A DNA stretch of 64,000 bases from Halomonas sp. CH40 (GTDB taxonomy: Bacteria; Pseudomonadota; Gammaproteobacteria; Pseudomonadales; Halomonadaceae), in contig CP112982.1 in assembly GCA_041875495.1 (NCBI GenBank), positions 3,286,001 through 3,350,000 of the forward strand, read 5' to 3'. The notes under the pieces were generated by a model. That model was not told the DNA's origin, ran no database searches, and was given only the letters and a program-made list of their open reading frames with translations. Both the position numbers and the translations under genes were made by a program. This document shows positions 8,607 through 17,630 of this stretch, piece by piece. Positions within the stretch are counted from its first letter, which is position 1; every line of letters starts with the position of its first letter.

Positions 8607-9374
8607 TCAGTCGTTGTCGTTGACACCTGCTCCGGCGCCGCCTCGGGAGGCGTCTGAAGACTCGACCAGAATACGATGCGCCAGCGCCTTCAGGCGTGAC
8701 CATATAGCATCATCTACGTCGATGCCTTCCTGCAGCGAGCGCTCGCGACAGGCCATCAGGTCGGATTCTGAATGGCGCGCCAGCAGGTCAAGATCGTGGT
8801 CTGCGCCCAGGGAAGGCAGTAGCTCAACGTGGTTGGCCATCACCAGGGTAATGCCGTCGTTGGGTTCGTTTTCTTCCGGCACATCGCGCACCGAATAGAT
8901 GCGTACTTCAGGCGTCGGATGACCGGCCCGAAAACCTACGACCTGCTCGGTCAGCGGCACCTGGGCATTGCGCCAGAAAGCCGTGATATTGATGCCTCGC
9001 CCGGCCAGGCGGGAAAGATAGCCCATGATCAGCTGGCGGTTGTGGCAGCGGCGGATCTTGACCACTGAAAGCCCCCGCGCTCGGGCCTTGGCAAAGCCCA
9101 GCTCGGTAGCCAGGCTGATACTGCGCAGCACGCTCTGGCCATGGCCGTCGAGTACCGCCAGGTCGTCATCCTGATAGATGACTTTGGGCAGGGATTCCGG
9201 GTCTTCTTCAAGCAGGAAATCCAGCCCGCGGTTAAGCTGGTCAATCGCGTTGAAGCCATGGCACTGCATCCAGGCCACCATGTCAGCAGCATCGGCGGCA
9301 TCGCCATCTTCAAAACCAATCCCGGTGAAGGCTTTGCGGCACAACCCCTGTAGCTCGTTGAAGGAGACTTTCAT
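8607..9374 (-). CDS. DUF3726-like protein, related to the N-terminal part of Ldh_2 dehydrogenases
   Basis: A 255-aa soluble protein. The N-terminal 60 residues ('MKVSFNELQGLCRKAFTGIG', 'DAADMVAWMQCHGFNAIDQL') resemble the helical start of the malate/L-lactate dehydrogenase-2 (YlbC/AllD) family. It is much shorter than a full dehydrogenase, so catalytic activity is doubtful. I recall DUF3726 proteins beside glycine-betaine catabolism genes in Pseudomonas; that label is from memory. The ATG (9374) overlaps the stop of the preceding 602-aa gene by 4 bp (ATGA), with AAGGAG-like bases in neither obvious position, so translational coupling is likely. The extreme C-terminus is Gly/Ala/Asn/Asp-rich. 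Confidence 0.6.
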   Translation of the reverse strand: MKVSFNELQGLCRKAFTGIGFEDGDAADAADMVAWMQCHGFNAIDQLNRGLDFLLEEDPESLPKVIYQDDDLAVLDGHGQSVLRSISLATELGFAKARARGLSVVKIRRCHNRQLIMGYLSRLAGRGINITAFWRNAQVPLTEQVVGFRAGHPTPEVRIYSVRDVPEENEPNDGITLVMANHVELLPSLGADHDLDLLARHSESDLMACRERSLQEGIDVDDAIWSRLKALAHRILVESSDASRGGAGAGVNDND

Positions 9375-11179
9375 GATGTTTCTCCACGCGCAGAAGGATG
9401 AACGGAAGGCACTACTGCGCTGGCATGGGGCGATAGCCCGGCCGCGCCAACGACACCGTTTTCAAGCGTTGGCTGCAGCGGAAAGCTCCAGTCATCAAAG
9501 TGGCTGAGATCCTGCGGCTCGGCGTTGAGTTCTTCCACCAGCGGTGCGCCCTGGAACAGTGTAATGCGCACCCAGCGGTCAGATTTCGGGTCAAAGCGGC
9601 TGGCCCCGAAAAACGCAAGTTTGGTGCGCAGCAGGTGCATGGGTTTCATATCCTGGTGCCACAGATTGGCGTGGATATCGCCGTAGGTATCCTTTACCAG
9701 GGTCTGTACCCGGCGGATGATTTCCTTGTGGCGCGGCTTGGCGAGCAGAAAATCCACCACCTTCGCCTTGGGGTTGCCTTCAAGAAATTCGCAGATGGCC
9801 TCATGGCTATGGGCGACCCTTGGCCCCATGGCAATCAGCATTTCCTTCTCGGCGCCGGATTCTTCATGACGCACCCCTAGCCGTGGCTCTTCCTTTTCCA
9901 CTGAGCGGTACCAGAACCAGTAGCTGCCTTCGCGGCTTTGGTAGTCATGCGCCAGCGCCCAGCTGTAATGGGTCTCGATCAGCTGACGCAGGCGAATCAG
10001 CGGCATATCCGGTTGAAGATCCAGGTTTTCGGTTACCCCCATCTGCTCTTCCAAAGGGTCTACCAGCTCAGGATATAGCTCAATCAACAGGGTATTGATC
10101 AGCTCCTGGGCCTCAAGTGACAGCGTGCGCTCACTCCAGGCTGTCAGCTGCGCCCAGAGGTCATCTTCCAGGGGTGCACTTTCCAGCCAGGCGAGTACAT
10201 CCGGCAGGCTGGCGACTGTCTCAGCATTGCGCTCGGTCTGCTCAGCATCTTCGGTCACGGTTTCCGTCAGATGCTGCAGGGCGCGCCGGGTCAGCGCTAT
10301 CATCCGCTGGCGATCTTCCTCGCTGGGCGCCTGGCGCTGAGCAAGCGCCAGGGCGGTTTCGCGCTGGTTGACCCACTGGGCAATCAGCTGAGGATGATTG
10401 ATCAGAAACGGGGCCATCCCCAGCCCGGTGGAGTTGCCAATGCCCAGATAGCGGCGCAGCTCGGTGGCCAATGCGCAGGCGCTTTCCGGCGCCTGGCTGC
10501 GGGCCAGATGTTCGACCTGCTCAATCGAAAAATGGCGCAGCAGATAGACACCGGCCATCTGCGGCGAAAAAGGCCGCCGAAAATCCGGGTTTTCATACAG
10601 GCGAGCAAAATCGGCAATGCCGAATTTGCCGTTGCCGTAAACCGCAGTAGTGCGATACAGGTAGCCAACTCGGGTCAACCACTGGGGGTCAGGCTGCTCC
10701 CCTTTGGCCAACGCTTCCACAAAGTGAGCAAAGTTGCGCAGGCTTTTATTGGCGCGGGAAAGCACCAGCACTCTGGGGTGCTGGCGGCCAGCCTCCTGCA
10801 GCGGCACATTGGCCGCCATCTGCTCCAGCAGGCTCTCATCCACATCACCTTCCACCAGGCCAAAGGTAACGTCCCAGGCCTCCGCAATCACTCGGTCGGA
10901 GCGGCGTGAGTCGTCCAGCGCCTGGGCAAACATCACCCCGTGGTAGCGCCCGTAGGGCGTCTGCAAGCGGTAGATGGCAGTGCCATAACCGTTTTCATCC
11001 AGATCAAAGCGCTCGCGGCTGACCTGCCAGCGCTGGCGCCCCATCTGGCGCATCAGAGTACGCACAAAACTCAAGCGGCAGGCATGCAGGCTCCCCAGAC
11101 GCTCAAGCTGCATAACATCATCGGCACAGCGCAGGTTAAGAGGGGCCAGCGGCGCCAGCCCCCAATCGCGGTTATTCAT
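9371..11179 (-). CDS. Conserved-looking protein of unknown function, 602 aa
   Basis: I do not recognise a domain. It is soluble with no signal peptide or membrane segment. It has regular structure throughout: a basic N-terminal part ('FVRTLMRQMGRQRWQVSRERF'-like region), a central helical acidic segment around residues 290-360 ('VTEDAEQTERNAETVASLPD'), a 'SYWFWYRSVEKEEPRLGVRH' stretch near residue 440, and a low-complexity Ser/Ala/Pro tail. It is translationally coupled on both sides: its ATG overlaps the BCCT stop by 8 bp and its stop overlaps the DUF3726-like start by 4 bp. It therefore probably works with the transporter in uptake or breakdown of the same compound. Confidence 0.6.
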   Translation of the reverse strand: MNNRDWGLAPLAPLNLRCADDVMQLERLGSLHACRLSFVRTLMRQMGRQRWQVSRERFDLDENGYGTAIYRLQTPYGRYHGVMFAQALDDSRRSDRVIAEAWDVTFGLVEGDVDESLLEQMAANVPLQEAGRQHPRVLVLSRANKSLRNFAHFVEALAKGEQPDPQWLTRVGYLYRTTAVYGNGKFGIADFARLYENPDFRRPFSPQMAGVYLLRHFSIEQVEHLARSQAPESACALATELRRYLGIGNSTGLGMAPFLINHPQLIAQWVNQRETALALAQRQAPSEEDRQRMIALTRRALQHLTETVTEDAEQTERNAETVASLPDVLAWLESAPLEDDLWAQLTAWSERTLSLEAQELINTLLIELYPELVDPLEEQMGVTENLDLQPDMPLIRLRQLIETHYSWALAHDYQSREGSYWFWYRSVEKEEPRLGVRHEESGAEKEMLIAMGPRVAHSHEAICEFLEGNPKAKVVDFLLAKPRHKEIIRRVQTLVKDTYGDIHANLWHQDMKPMHLLRTKLAFFGASRFDPKSDRWVRITLFQGAPLVEELNAEPQDLSHFDDWSFPLQPTLENGVVGAAGLSPHASAVVPSVHPSARGETS

Positions 11180-12761
11180 GAACGATGACCTTCTTACGCG
11201 TTGTCAGCCCCTGTTCGCGCGCCATGGCATAAGCCGCTTTTGGCCCTAACCACAGCGACGGCAACAACACCAGCGAGACAGGAATGGCCGTAATCACGAT
11301 AAACTGCTGCAGCACACCAATCTGCCCGGACCCCATGTAAAGCAGAATGGCCGCCATCAGCGCCATGGTGATACCCCAGAAGATACGCACGGCCGTATGC
11401 GGCTCATCATGGCCGGTACACACCACGGCAATCGCGTAGCTCATGGAGTCACCAGTGGTCGCCACGAAGATGGTGGTCAGCATCAAAACCGCCAGCGCCA
11501 TGAAGGTGCCACCCGGTAGCGCCTGAGCCACGGTCAGGGTTGCGACATCAAACTGGAAATTATTCAGGGCTTCTGCCAGATCAATCGCGCCGCTCATCTG
11601 ATAGTAGATGCCGGACCCGCCAAGCAGGGTAAACCATACGGTGGTGGCAATCGGTGCCATCACGGCAACGGCCAGAATCATCTCGCGAATGGTACGACCA
11701 CGGGAAATACGCGCTACGAAAATCGCCATCAGCGGGCCGTAACCGATAAACCAGGCAAAGAAGAACACCGTCCACCACTGCATCCACCAGCCCGGCGCGG
11801 TTTCCGAGGTCACGGTGGCCATGGCGAAGAACGAAGTAATGTACTGGCCAAACCCTTGCAGGTAGGCATTGGTGAAAAACAGCGTTGGGCCGAAGACGAA
11901 GATCACCGCCGCAATCGCTAGCGCCAGAAAGACATTAAAACGGCTGAGGATCTGAATGCCTTTATGAATACCGGTGGCCGCCGAGGTCACGTAAACCGCC
12001 CCCAGGCCAATCAGAATGATCAACTGAGTGATATAGCCTTCACTGATACCAAACAGCTCATGCAGGCCAAAGCTGACCTGAGTGGCCAGAAAGCCGATCG
12101 GGCCCACGGTGCCCGCCACGACGGCAATCACACAGCAGGCATCGACCACACCGCCCAGCCAACCACGCATCAAACGCTCACCCAGTACCGGGGTCAGCAG
12201 GGTGCGCGGCTGCAGCGGCAGGCCACGGTCGTAGTGCCAGTAGGCCAACACAATCGCGGTCAGTGAACCCAGCACCGCCCAGGCCAGAAAGCCCCAGTGC
12301 ATAAATGACTGCGCCAGCGCGCTGGCAATCGCTTCCACCGTGCCGGCTTCGCTATCAAAGGCAGGCGGCGTCACCACAAAGTGATACACCGGCTCACCGG
12401 CAGCAAAGAACACGCCACCCCCGGCCAGCAGGGTACACATGATGATGGAGAGCCATTTGAAGGTGCTCAACTCTGGCTTGTTCAGCCCACCAATCTTGGC
12501 GCTGGCCGCCGGGGAAATGGCAAGCCCAATGGCAATAAAGAACGTCAGCAACAGAAACAGCTGAAAGTAGGAGCCAAGCACTGCCGCCGTCCAGGCGAAC
12601 CCGGTGGAAATGACGCTGGCCACCCCCTCGATATTAACCAGAGAAAGCAGTACAAAAAGAATCACGAAGCCGCCACTCAGGGCGAGTACGATCGGGTCGC
12701 CGAACTTGCCAAGCCCGGAGGCATCGTCCTTGTTGGGGGGCTGATGGGAGGAAGAGTCCAT
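11172..12761 (-). CDS. BCCT-family transporter (betaine/carnitine/choline type)
   Basis: A 529-aa inner-membrane carrier with about 12 hydrophobic segments. The family hallmark is visible in the TM8 region: 'GWWMQWWTVFFFAWFIGYGP' followed by 'FVARISRGRTIREM'. The usual glycine-rich TM3 motif is altered here ('LLAGGGVFFAAGEPVYHF'), which marks a divergent subgroup and may mean a substrate or coupling ion other than Na+/betaine. There is no long C-terminal osmosensory tail, so a catabolic rather than purely osmoprotective role is favoured. The start is supported by GAGGT. It is coupled to the 602-aa gene downstream and follows the dipeptidase and aldehyde dehydrogenase. Confidence 0.9.
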   Translation of the reverse strand: MDSSSHQPPNKDDASGLGKFGDPIVLALSGGFVILFVLLSLVNIEGVASVISTGFAWTAAVLGSYFQLFLLLTFFIAIGLAISPAASAKIGGLNKPELSTFKWLSIIMCTLLAGGGVFFAAGEPVYHFVVTPPAFDSEAGTVEAIASALAQSFMHWGFLAWAVLGSLTAIVLAYWHYDRGLPLQPRTLLTPVLGERLMRGWLGGVVDACCVIAVVAGTVGPIGFLATQVSFGLHELFGISEGYITQLIILIGLGAVYVTSAATGIHKGIQILSRFNVFLALAIAAVIFVFGPTLFFTNAYLQGFGQYITSFFAMATVTSETAPGWWMQWWTVFFFAWFIGYGPLMAIFVARISRGRTIREMILAVAVMAPIATTVWFTLLGGSGIYYQMSGAIDLAEALNNFQFDVATLTVAQALPGGTFMALAVLMLTTIFVATTGDSMSYAIAVVCTGHDEPHTAVRIFWGITMALMAAILLYMGSGQIGVLQQFIVITAIPVSLVLLPSLWLGPKAAYAMAREQGLTTRKKVIVHE

Positions 12762-12821
12762 GTTTAAACCTCATTATTGATTGTTGTGGGTATTAGTCGT
12801 TGTGACTGTTGTGTGATGGGC

Positions 12822-12847
12822 GAGGCACTGCAGCCAGCCAGTGCCTC
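12822..12847 (-). terminator. Hairpin between the dipeptidase and BCCT genes
   Basis: 9-bp perfect stem GAGGCACTG/CAGTGCCTC with an 8-nt loop, 14 bp after the dipeptidase stop. No T-tract follows on the minus strand, so it is not a canonical terminator; it may attenuate or stabilise the transcript. The remaining ~60 bp up to the BCCT start could hold a second promoter. Confidence 0.4.
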
Positions 12848-12860
12848 CTGAAGTGTCAAC

Positions 12861-13850
12861 TCACCTCATTGGGGTCGTCGTGCGCTCCAGCAATTCGACC
12901 CAGTTGCGCCCCATAATGCGGGCGACATCTTGCTCAGCGAAGCCTTTAGCGCGCAGGGCTTCAATCAGGTTGGGGAAGTCGCGGCTATCGCGTAGCCAGG
13001 CCAGCGGCTTGGGCCAGCCCGCGTTATTAGCGCTGCCTTCGCCGTAATCCATCTCTTTTGACCAGCGCCCGTTGCGCATCCATTCCAGCACCGAGGTTGG
13101 CTGGTTCTGGCACAGGTCGGTTCCCAGGCCGACATGCTCGATACCCATCAGGTCAACGGTGCGGGCAATCATGTCGCAGTAATCTTCCAGGGTGCAGTCC
13201 GGGCCGTTCTTCAGGTGGAACGGATAGGCCGAAAAGCCCAGCAGGCCGTCGTTCTCGGCAATCGCCTTGAGCACCTTGTCAGACTTGTTGCGCTTGGCGT
13301 CATGGAAGAAGCTCGGATTGGCGTGGGAGATAATCACCGGCCGCTCGGAAATCTCGATGGCGTCAAGGGTCGAACGCTCGCTACTGTGCGACATATCGAT
13401 CACCATGCCGACCCGGTTCATCTCGCGGATCACCTGGCGGCCAAAGCGGGTAATGCCGCTGTCTTCGCTTTCATAACAACCGCAGGCCAGCAGGCTCTGG
13501 TTGTTATAGGTGAGCTGCATGATCAAAAGCCCCAGCTGACGCAGCACCGCCACCATGTCGATATCATCTTCGATTGGCGAGCAGTTCTGGGCGCCAAAAA
13601 AGATACCCACTTTGCCCGCCTCACGGGCGCGCTCGATATCCCCCGGCGCATGAACGGGCATGATCAGGTCGCCGTGGGCTTCAAAACGGCGATTCCATTC
13701 GCCGATGCGGGTCAGGGTCTCGCGCAGGGTTTCGTGGTAGACCAGAGTGGCGTGGACGGCATCCACACCGCCCTCGCGCATCTGTTCAAAAATTTCCCGG
13801 GACCAGTTGGAGTACTGCAACCCATCCACGGTCAGCATCTGTCTGGACAT
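12861..13850 (-). CDS. Membrane-dipeptidase (M19) family protein with an altered metal site
   Basis: 329 aa, amidohydrolase fold of the renal/membrane dipeptidase family. Family landmarks are 'VIDMSHSSERSTLDAI', 'PVIISHANPSFF' and 'HVGLGTDL'. Two zinc-ligand positions differ from classical enzymes: the N-terminal HxD motif is replaced ('VDGLQYSNW') and the bridging Glu region reads 'FFGAQNCSP'. I recall similar variants beside dgcAB in Pseudomonas glycine-betaine clusters. The chosen ATG (13850) has a textbook AAGGAG; the frame runs on to 13955 without support. It lies 10 bp downstream of the aldehyde dehydrogenase gene. Substrate is unknown and may not be a dipeptide. Confidence 0.85.
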   Translation of the reverse strand: MSRQMLTVDGLQYSNWSREIFEQMREGGVDAVHATLVYHETLRETLTRIGEWNRRFEAHGDLIMPVHAPGDIERAREAGKVGIFFGAQNCSPIEDDIDMVAVLRQLGLLIMQLTYNNQSLLACGCYESEDSGITRFGRQVIREMNRVGMVIDMSHSSERSTLDAIEISERPVIISHANPSFFHDAKRNKSDKVLKAIAENDGLLGFSAYPFHLKNGPDCTLEDYCDMIARTVDLMGIEHVGLGTDLCQNQPTSVLEWMRNGRWSKEMDYGEGSANNAGWPKPLAWLRDSRDFPNLIEALRAKGFAEQDVARIMGRNWVELLERTTTPMR

Positions 13851-13860
13851 GCGCGACTCC

Positions 13861-15300
13861 TTACGCCTTGACGTAGCAGGTCTTGACCACGGTGTAGAAC
13901 TCACGCGCATAGCGCCCCTGTTCACGCGGACCAAAGCTTGAATCCTTACGCCCACCGAAGGGCACGTGGTAGTCCGTTCCCGCCGTCGGCAGGTTGACCA
14001 TCACGCAGCCGGTCTCGGCTTGTGCCTTGAAACGGGTGGCCAGGGCCAGGGAATCGGTAATAATGCCTGCGGTCAGGCCGAAGTTAGTGTCATTCAGGGT
14101 GGCAATCGCCTCGTCCATATCCGCCACCTTGATCACACAGGCAATCGGGCCGAAGACTTCTTCACGGTTAATCGCCATCTCATTGGTGGTATCCACAAAC
14201 AGGGTCGGCGCCATGAAGTAACCGTCGCTGGCACACTCAACCCGCTCACCGCCGAAGGCCAGTTTGGCACCCTCGGCCTGGGCGCGCTCGATCCAGTTCA
14301 GGTTGGATTCAAGCTGACGGGCATCGGCCACCGGGCCAATCTGTACGCCGTCTTCCAGCGCTGGGCCGACCTTGGCTTTCGCCAAACGCGCGCTGAGCTT
14401 GTCGACAAACGCATCGTGAACCGCCGTGTGGACAATCAGACGCGACGAGGCGGTACATTTCTGCCCGGTGCCGGAATAGGCGCCGTTGAAGGCGGCTTCC
14501 ACGGCCAGATCCAGATCGGCATCCTCGGCCACAATCAAGGCGTTCTTGGAGCCCATTTCCAGCTGGCACTTGACCAGATTGCCGGCGGTGGCAGCGGCGA
14601 CGCGGCGGCCGACTTCCAGCGAGCCGGTAAAGGTCAGCGCATTGATGGCGGGGCTGGTGATCAGCGCTTCACCGACGCTGCCGCCGCTGCCCATCAGCAG
14701 GTTGAAGGTACCTGCCGGTAGCGCCTGACGGCTGATGATCTCGGTCAGCGCCCAGGCGCTGGCGGGCACCAGATTGGCGGGTTTGAAGATCACGGCGTTA
14801 CCGAACGCCAGCGCCGGGGCAATCTTCCATACCGCCGTTGCCATGGGGAAGTTCCAGGGGCTGATAATCCCCACAATGCCCACCGGTTCACGGCGGGTCT
14901 CGACTTCCACACCAGGGCGCACGGAATCGACCCGCTCATCCAGCTGGCGCAGCACTTCGGCGGCATAGTAGTGGAAGAACTGCGCCGAGCGGGCGACTTC
15001 GCCCATACCTTCTGCCAGCGGCTTGCCTTCCTCACGCGACAGCAGGCGCCCAAGCTCTTCCTTGCGTGCCATCAGCTCATCGCCAATCGCCATCAGCACG
15101 CCGTAGCGCTGCTCTAGCCCGGTTTTGGCCCACTCCCGCTGCCCAAGGCGCGCAGCATCAATGGCTTCTTTTACCTGAACGGCACTGGCCTGGGCATAAT
15201 CACCGATCACATCCGTCAGATCAGAGGGGTTGGCATTGGTAATGTGGCTTGTACCGTCGACCCATTGACCGTTGATATAAAGCGCGTGCGGGGATGACAT
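13861..15300 (-). CDS. NAD(P)-dependent aldehyde dehydrogenase
   Basis: 479 aa, standard length for the ALDH superfamily. Seen motifs: 'GIISPWNFPMATAVWKIAPA' (cofactor binding), 'FTGSLEVGRRVAA', the general-base region 'LEMGSKNALIV' and the catalytic cysteine in 'GTGQKCTASSR', then 'EEVFGPIACV' and 'PFGGRKDSSFGPREQG'. The pattern is closest to semialdehyde dehydrogenases (ketoglutarate-, succinate- or aspartate-semialdehyde type), but the substrate cannot be read from sequence. GGAA lies 7 bp before the ATG at 15300. It is the first gene of the minus-strand catabolic operon and is divergent from a LysR regulator that probably controls it. Confidence 0.92.
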   Translation of the reverse strand: MSSPHALYINGQWVDGTSHITNANPSDLTDVIGDYAQASAVQVKEAIDAARLGQREWAKTGLEQRYGVLMAIGDELMARKEELGRLLSREEGKPLAEGMGEVARSAQFFHYYAAEVLRQLDERVDSVRPGVEVETRREPVGIVGIISPWNFPMATAVWKIAPALAFGNAVIFKPANLVPASAWALTEIISRQALPAGTFNLLMGSGGSVGEALITSPAINALTFTGSLEVGRRVAAATAGNLVKCQLEMGSKNALIVAEDADLDLAVEAAFNGAYSGTGQKCTASSRLIVHTAVHDAFVDKLSARLAKAKVGPALEDGVQIGPVADARQLESNLNWIERAQAEGAKLAFGGERVECASDGYFMAPTLFVDTTNEMAINREEVFGPIACVIKVADMDEAIATLNDTNFGLTAGIITDSLALATRFKAQAETGCVMVNLPTAGTDYHVPFGGRKDSSFGPREQGRYAREFYTVVKTCYVKA

Positions 15301-15432
15301 AAAGATTTCCTTCAGCAGGGTGAATAACAAGCGTTTGACGTCATGCTAAAGAAGACGTGAAGATAAGGATAATCAATAATACAGATAAAATGATCAGCAA
15401 AACTTACCACCTTAAACGGTTGATAACAGACC
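15301..15432. promoter_or_regulatory. Divergent promoter region, aldehyde dehydrogenase / LysR
   Basis: 132 bp between two divergent start codons. It is notably AT-rich between about 15340 and 15425, as expected for back-to-back promoters. A LysR-type T-N11-A box is expected here, but no single candidate stands out by eye. Confidence 0.5.
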
Positions 15433-16323
15433 ATGCTCCCCGACCTGAAACTGGCGCCCATGCGCTATGTGCTGGCGATTCTTGATGCCGGTGGTTTTCA
15501 TGCCGCCGCCCGTCAGCTGCACCGCAGCCAGCCGGCCATTTCCATGGCCGTGCGCGACCTGGAAGAGCGGCTTGGCCAGCCGCTGTTTGAGAAAGGCGGC
15601 GGTAAGGCCCTGCTGACCCCTTTCGGCCACTGGTGCGTGCCGCGCTTTCGCGAGCTGGTGGCCCACCATGACCGCGTCTGCCGGGATGCCCTGGCGATTG
15701 CCCGCCAGCAGCACGGCCGGGTAGATATTGCCGCCGTGCCTTCGGTGGCCAGCCGCCTGATGCCCGCGCTGCTGGCCGGGTTTCTGCAACGCTACCCAGG
15801 GATTGATATCAGCCTCCAGGACGGCCATTCCGAACGGGTCAACGAAATGGTGCTCAAGGGTGAAGTCGAACTCGGCATCACCAGCCTATGGCTGCCCGAC
15901 GAGGCGCTGAGCTTTGAAGCCCTGCTGCACGATGATGTTGGCGTGGTCTGTCGCGACGACCACCCGTTGGCGCAGCAGAAGGCGTTGCACTGGCGGGCCC
16001 TCAAGCCCTATACGCTGATTCGCAATGGCACCTCGCGCTTGCTGGAAGGCTCACCGGCGGCAGAGCTTCTCACCCATAGCAGCCTGTATATTTCCAATAT
16101 GATCTCGCTCACCGCCATGCTGGAAGCCGGTATCGGCGTCACCACGCTGCCCCGGCTGGCCTTTCAGGAAGAGCACAAGCGGCTGTGCTTTATCCCCCTG
16201 GCTACTCCCCACCTTGAACGTCAGATGGGCCTGTTGCGCCGTTCAGGGCAGAGCCTTTCCCCCGCCGCTGACGCCATGTACCACTATCTGATGGCTCAGC
16301 TGGGGGAAGATGAAAAGCGTTGA
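15433..16323 (+). CDS. LysR-family transcriptional regulator
   Basis: 296 aa. N-terminal winged helix-turn-helix (residues 7-66: 'AILDAGGFHAAARQLHRSQP', 'LEERLGQPLFEKGG') followed by a periplasmic-binding-protein-like effector domain. The sequence is typical of regulators that sense a catabolic intermediate. It is divergent from the aldehyde dehydrogenase operon and just upstream of the M24 hydrolase gene, so it probably regulates one or both. The ribosome site is weak, as is common for autoregulated LysR genes. An imperfect stem (16324-16331 with 16358-16365) lies just after the stop but has no T-tract. Confidence 0.93.
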   Translation: MLPDLKLAPMRYVLAILDAGGFHAAARQLHRSQPAISMAVRDLEERLGQPLFEKGGGKALLTPFGHWCVPRFRELVAHHDRVCRDALAIARQQHGRVDIAAVPSVASRLMPALLAGFLQRYPGIDISLQDGHSERVNEMVLKGEVELGITSLWLPDEALSFEALLHDDVGVVCRDDHPLAQQKALHWRALKPYTLIRNGTSRLLEGSPAAELLTHSSLYISNMISLTAMLEAGIGVTTLPRLAFQEEHKRLCFIPLATPHLERQMGLLRRSGQSLSPAADAMYHYLMAQLGEDEKR

Positions 16324-16420
16324 AAGCCGCCGTTAACACCCGTGTCGCAACGGGGCAGGCGGCTTGCAGCCTTTAAGTCTAGACTCGGCAAGGTTGACTG
16401 TTTTTTGCCCTGGAGGCCCC

Positions 16421-17608
16421 ATGGATTACCACGCTTACCGCCACGCCCTTGCCGCCGAACTGCAAGGCGCTGAGCTGCCCTTCCCGCGCGCAGAATTTGC
16501 CGCCCGCCTGGCACGTACCCGCAGCCTGATGCAGGCAGCTGGCCGTGATGCCCTGCTGCTCACCGACCCGGCAGATATTTTTTACCTGACCGGTTATCAC
16601 ACCTTTGAAGTCTCGGTGCATACCGCCCTGGTGGTCACCGCTGAACGCGTCACCTTACAGGTGCCCTCAATAGAAACCGGCCCGGCCGTGGTCACTGCCA
16701 CCGTGGATGAGATTCTTGGCTATCGCTGGGAAGGCATTGATGAGGTGATCGCTCCGCTGGCCGACCTGCTGGCGCCGTGTCACGCCATCGGGCTGGATGC
16801 ATTCAGCGCGGGCCTGCGTTTTGGTGTTATCCAGCCATTACAGGAACGCCTGGGCAGCGAGCGTTTCCACCCGGACGGCGGCAACATTCTTGACGGCCAG
16901 CGGCTGGTCAAGCGTGAGCTTGAGCTGGATTGCCTGCGTGAAAGCGCCCGGATTACCGCTGCGGGCCTGGCGGCGGCAGAAGCCATCATTGCCCCGGGCA
17001 TGACCGATAATGATATCGCCGCCGAAGGCGCCCGCGCCCTGATTGCCGAAGGCAGCGAATTCATGAGCCTGCAGCCGATTGTCACCAGCGGGCGGCGGAT
17101 CAGTGTGATTCACGTCAACCACAAGCGCACCCCGATTGCCCCAGGCGACCCGGTGTTTCTGGAATTCGGTTCCGCTTACCAACGCTACACCGCGCCCATG
17201 ATGCGCACTGCTGTGGCGGGTCGGGCCAGCACTGAAATGCAGGCAGTGCGAGATACCTGCCGAGGCATTTATGAGGCGCTGATCAGCACCATGCGCCCCG
17301 GCAACACCTTTGATGATGCCGCCAAAGCCGCTGAAGCCGTGTTGGCACCTCATGCGCAACGGCTGTTTTTCTCCGGGGTGTTTGGTTATGCGGTGGGTGC
17401 CCAGTTCCCGCCCAGCTGGGTGGAAGGCACCGGCTATATTGCCCGTGGCCAACAGCGAGTCTTCGAGGAAAACATGGTGTTCCATCTGCCCATCTGCCTG
17501 CGCCTGCCCGGCCAGTGGGGGATCGGCATCAGTGATACCGTGCGGGTCACCGCCCAAGGCGGCGTGGCGCTGACCAACAATGATTGGCAGATCAATCAGA
17601 AACTGTGA
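16421..17608 (+). CDS. Creatinase/DoeA-like M24B-family hydrolase lacking metal ligands
   Basis: 395 aa with the 'pita-bread' layout: N-terminal creatinase domain (about 20-150; 'FYLTGYHTFEVSVHTALVV') and C-terminal M24 domain. The five metal-binding residues of true M24 peptidases are not seen: the first Asp region reads 'VFLEFGSAYQRYTAPMMRT', the His region 'GVFGYAVGAQFPPSW', and the Glu regions 'ENMVFHLPI' and 'GIGISDTVRV'. This resembles metal-independent members such as creatinase and ectoine hydrolase (DoeA). 'VIHVNHKRTPI' supplies candidate catalytic histidines. The ATG at 16421 has GGAGG 4 bp upstream; an in-frame ATG at 16364 lacks one. Amidohydrolysis of a small solute is plausible; the substrate is unknown. 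Confidence 0.8.
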   Translation: MDYHAYRHALAAELQGAELPFPRAEFAARLARTRSLMQAAGRDALLLTDPADIFYLTGYHTFEVSVHTALVVTAERVTLQVPSIETGPAVVTATVDEILGYRWEGIDEVIAPLADLLAPCHAIGLDAFSAGLRFGVIQPLQERLGSERFHPDGGNILDGQRLVKRELELDCLRESARITAAGLAAAEAIIAPGMTDNDIAAEGARALIAEGSEFMSLQPIVTSGRRISVIHVNHKRTPIAPGDPVFLEFGSAYQRYTAPMMRTAVAGRASTEMQAVRDTCRGIYEALISTMRPGNTFDDAAKAAEAVLAPHAQRLFFSGVFGYAVGAQFPPSWVEGTGYIARGQQRVFEENMVFHLPICLRLPGQWGIGISDTVRVTAQGGVALTNNDWQINQKL

Positions 17609-17630
17609 CTAGCATAAGGGGTTACCCAAA

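Noticed and set aside
16421..17608. True creatinase feeding sarcosine oxidase and urease (creatine to sarcosine plus urea)
   Set aside because: Attractive given soxBDAG and ure/urt in the window, but the creatinase-specific Arg loop is not seen and the sequence is closer to DoeA-like proteins; kept only as a hypothesis to test.
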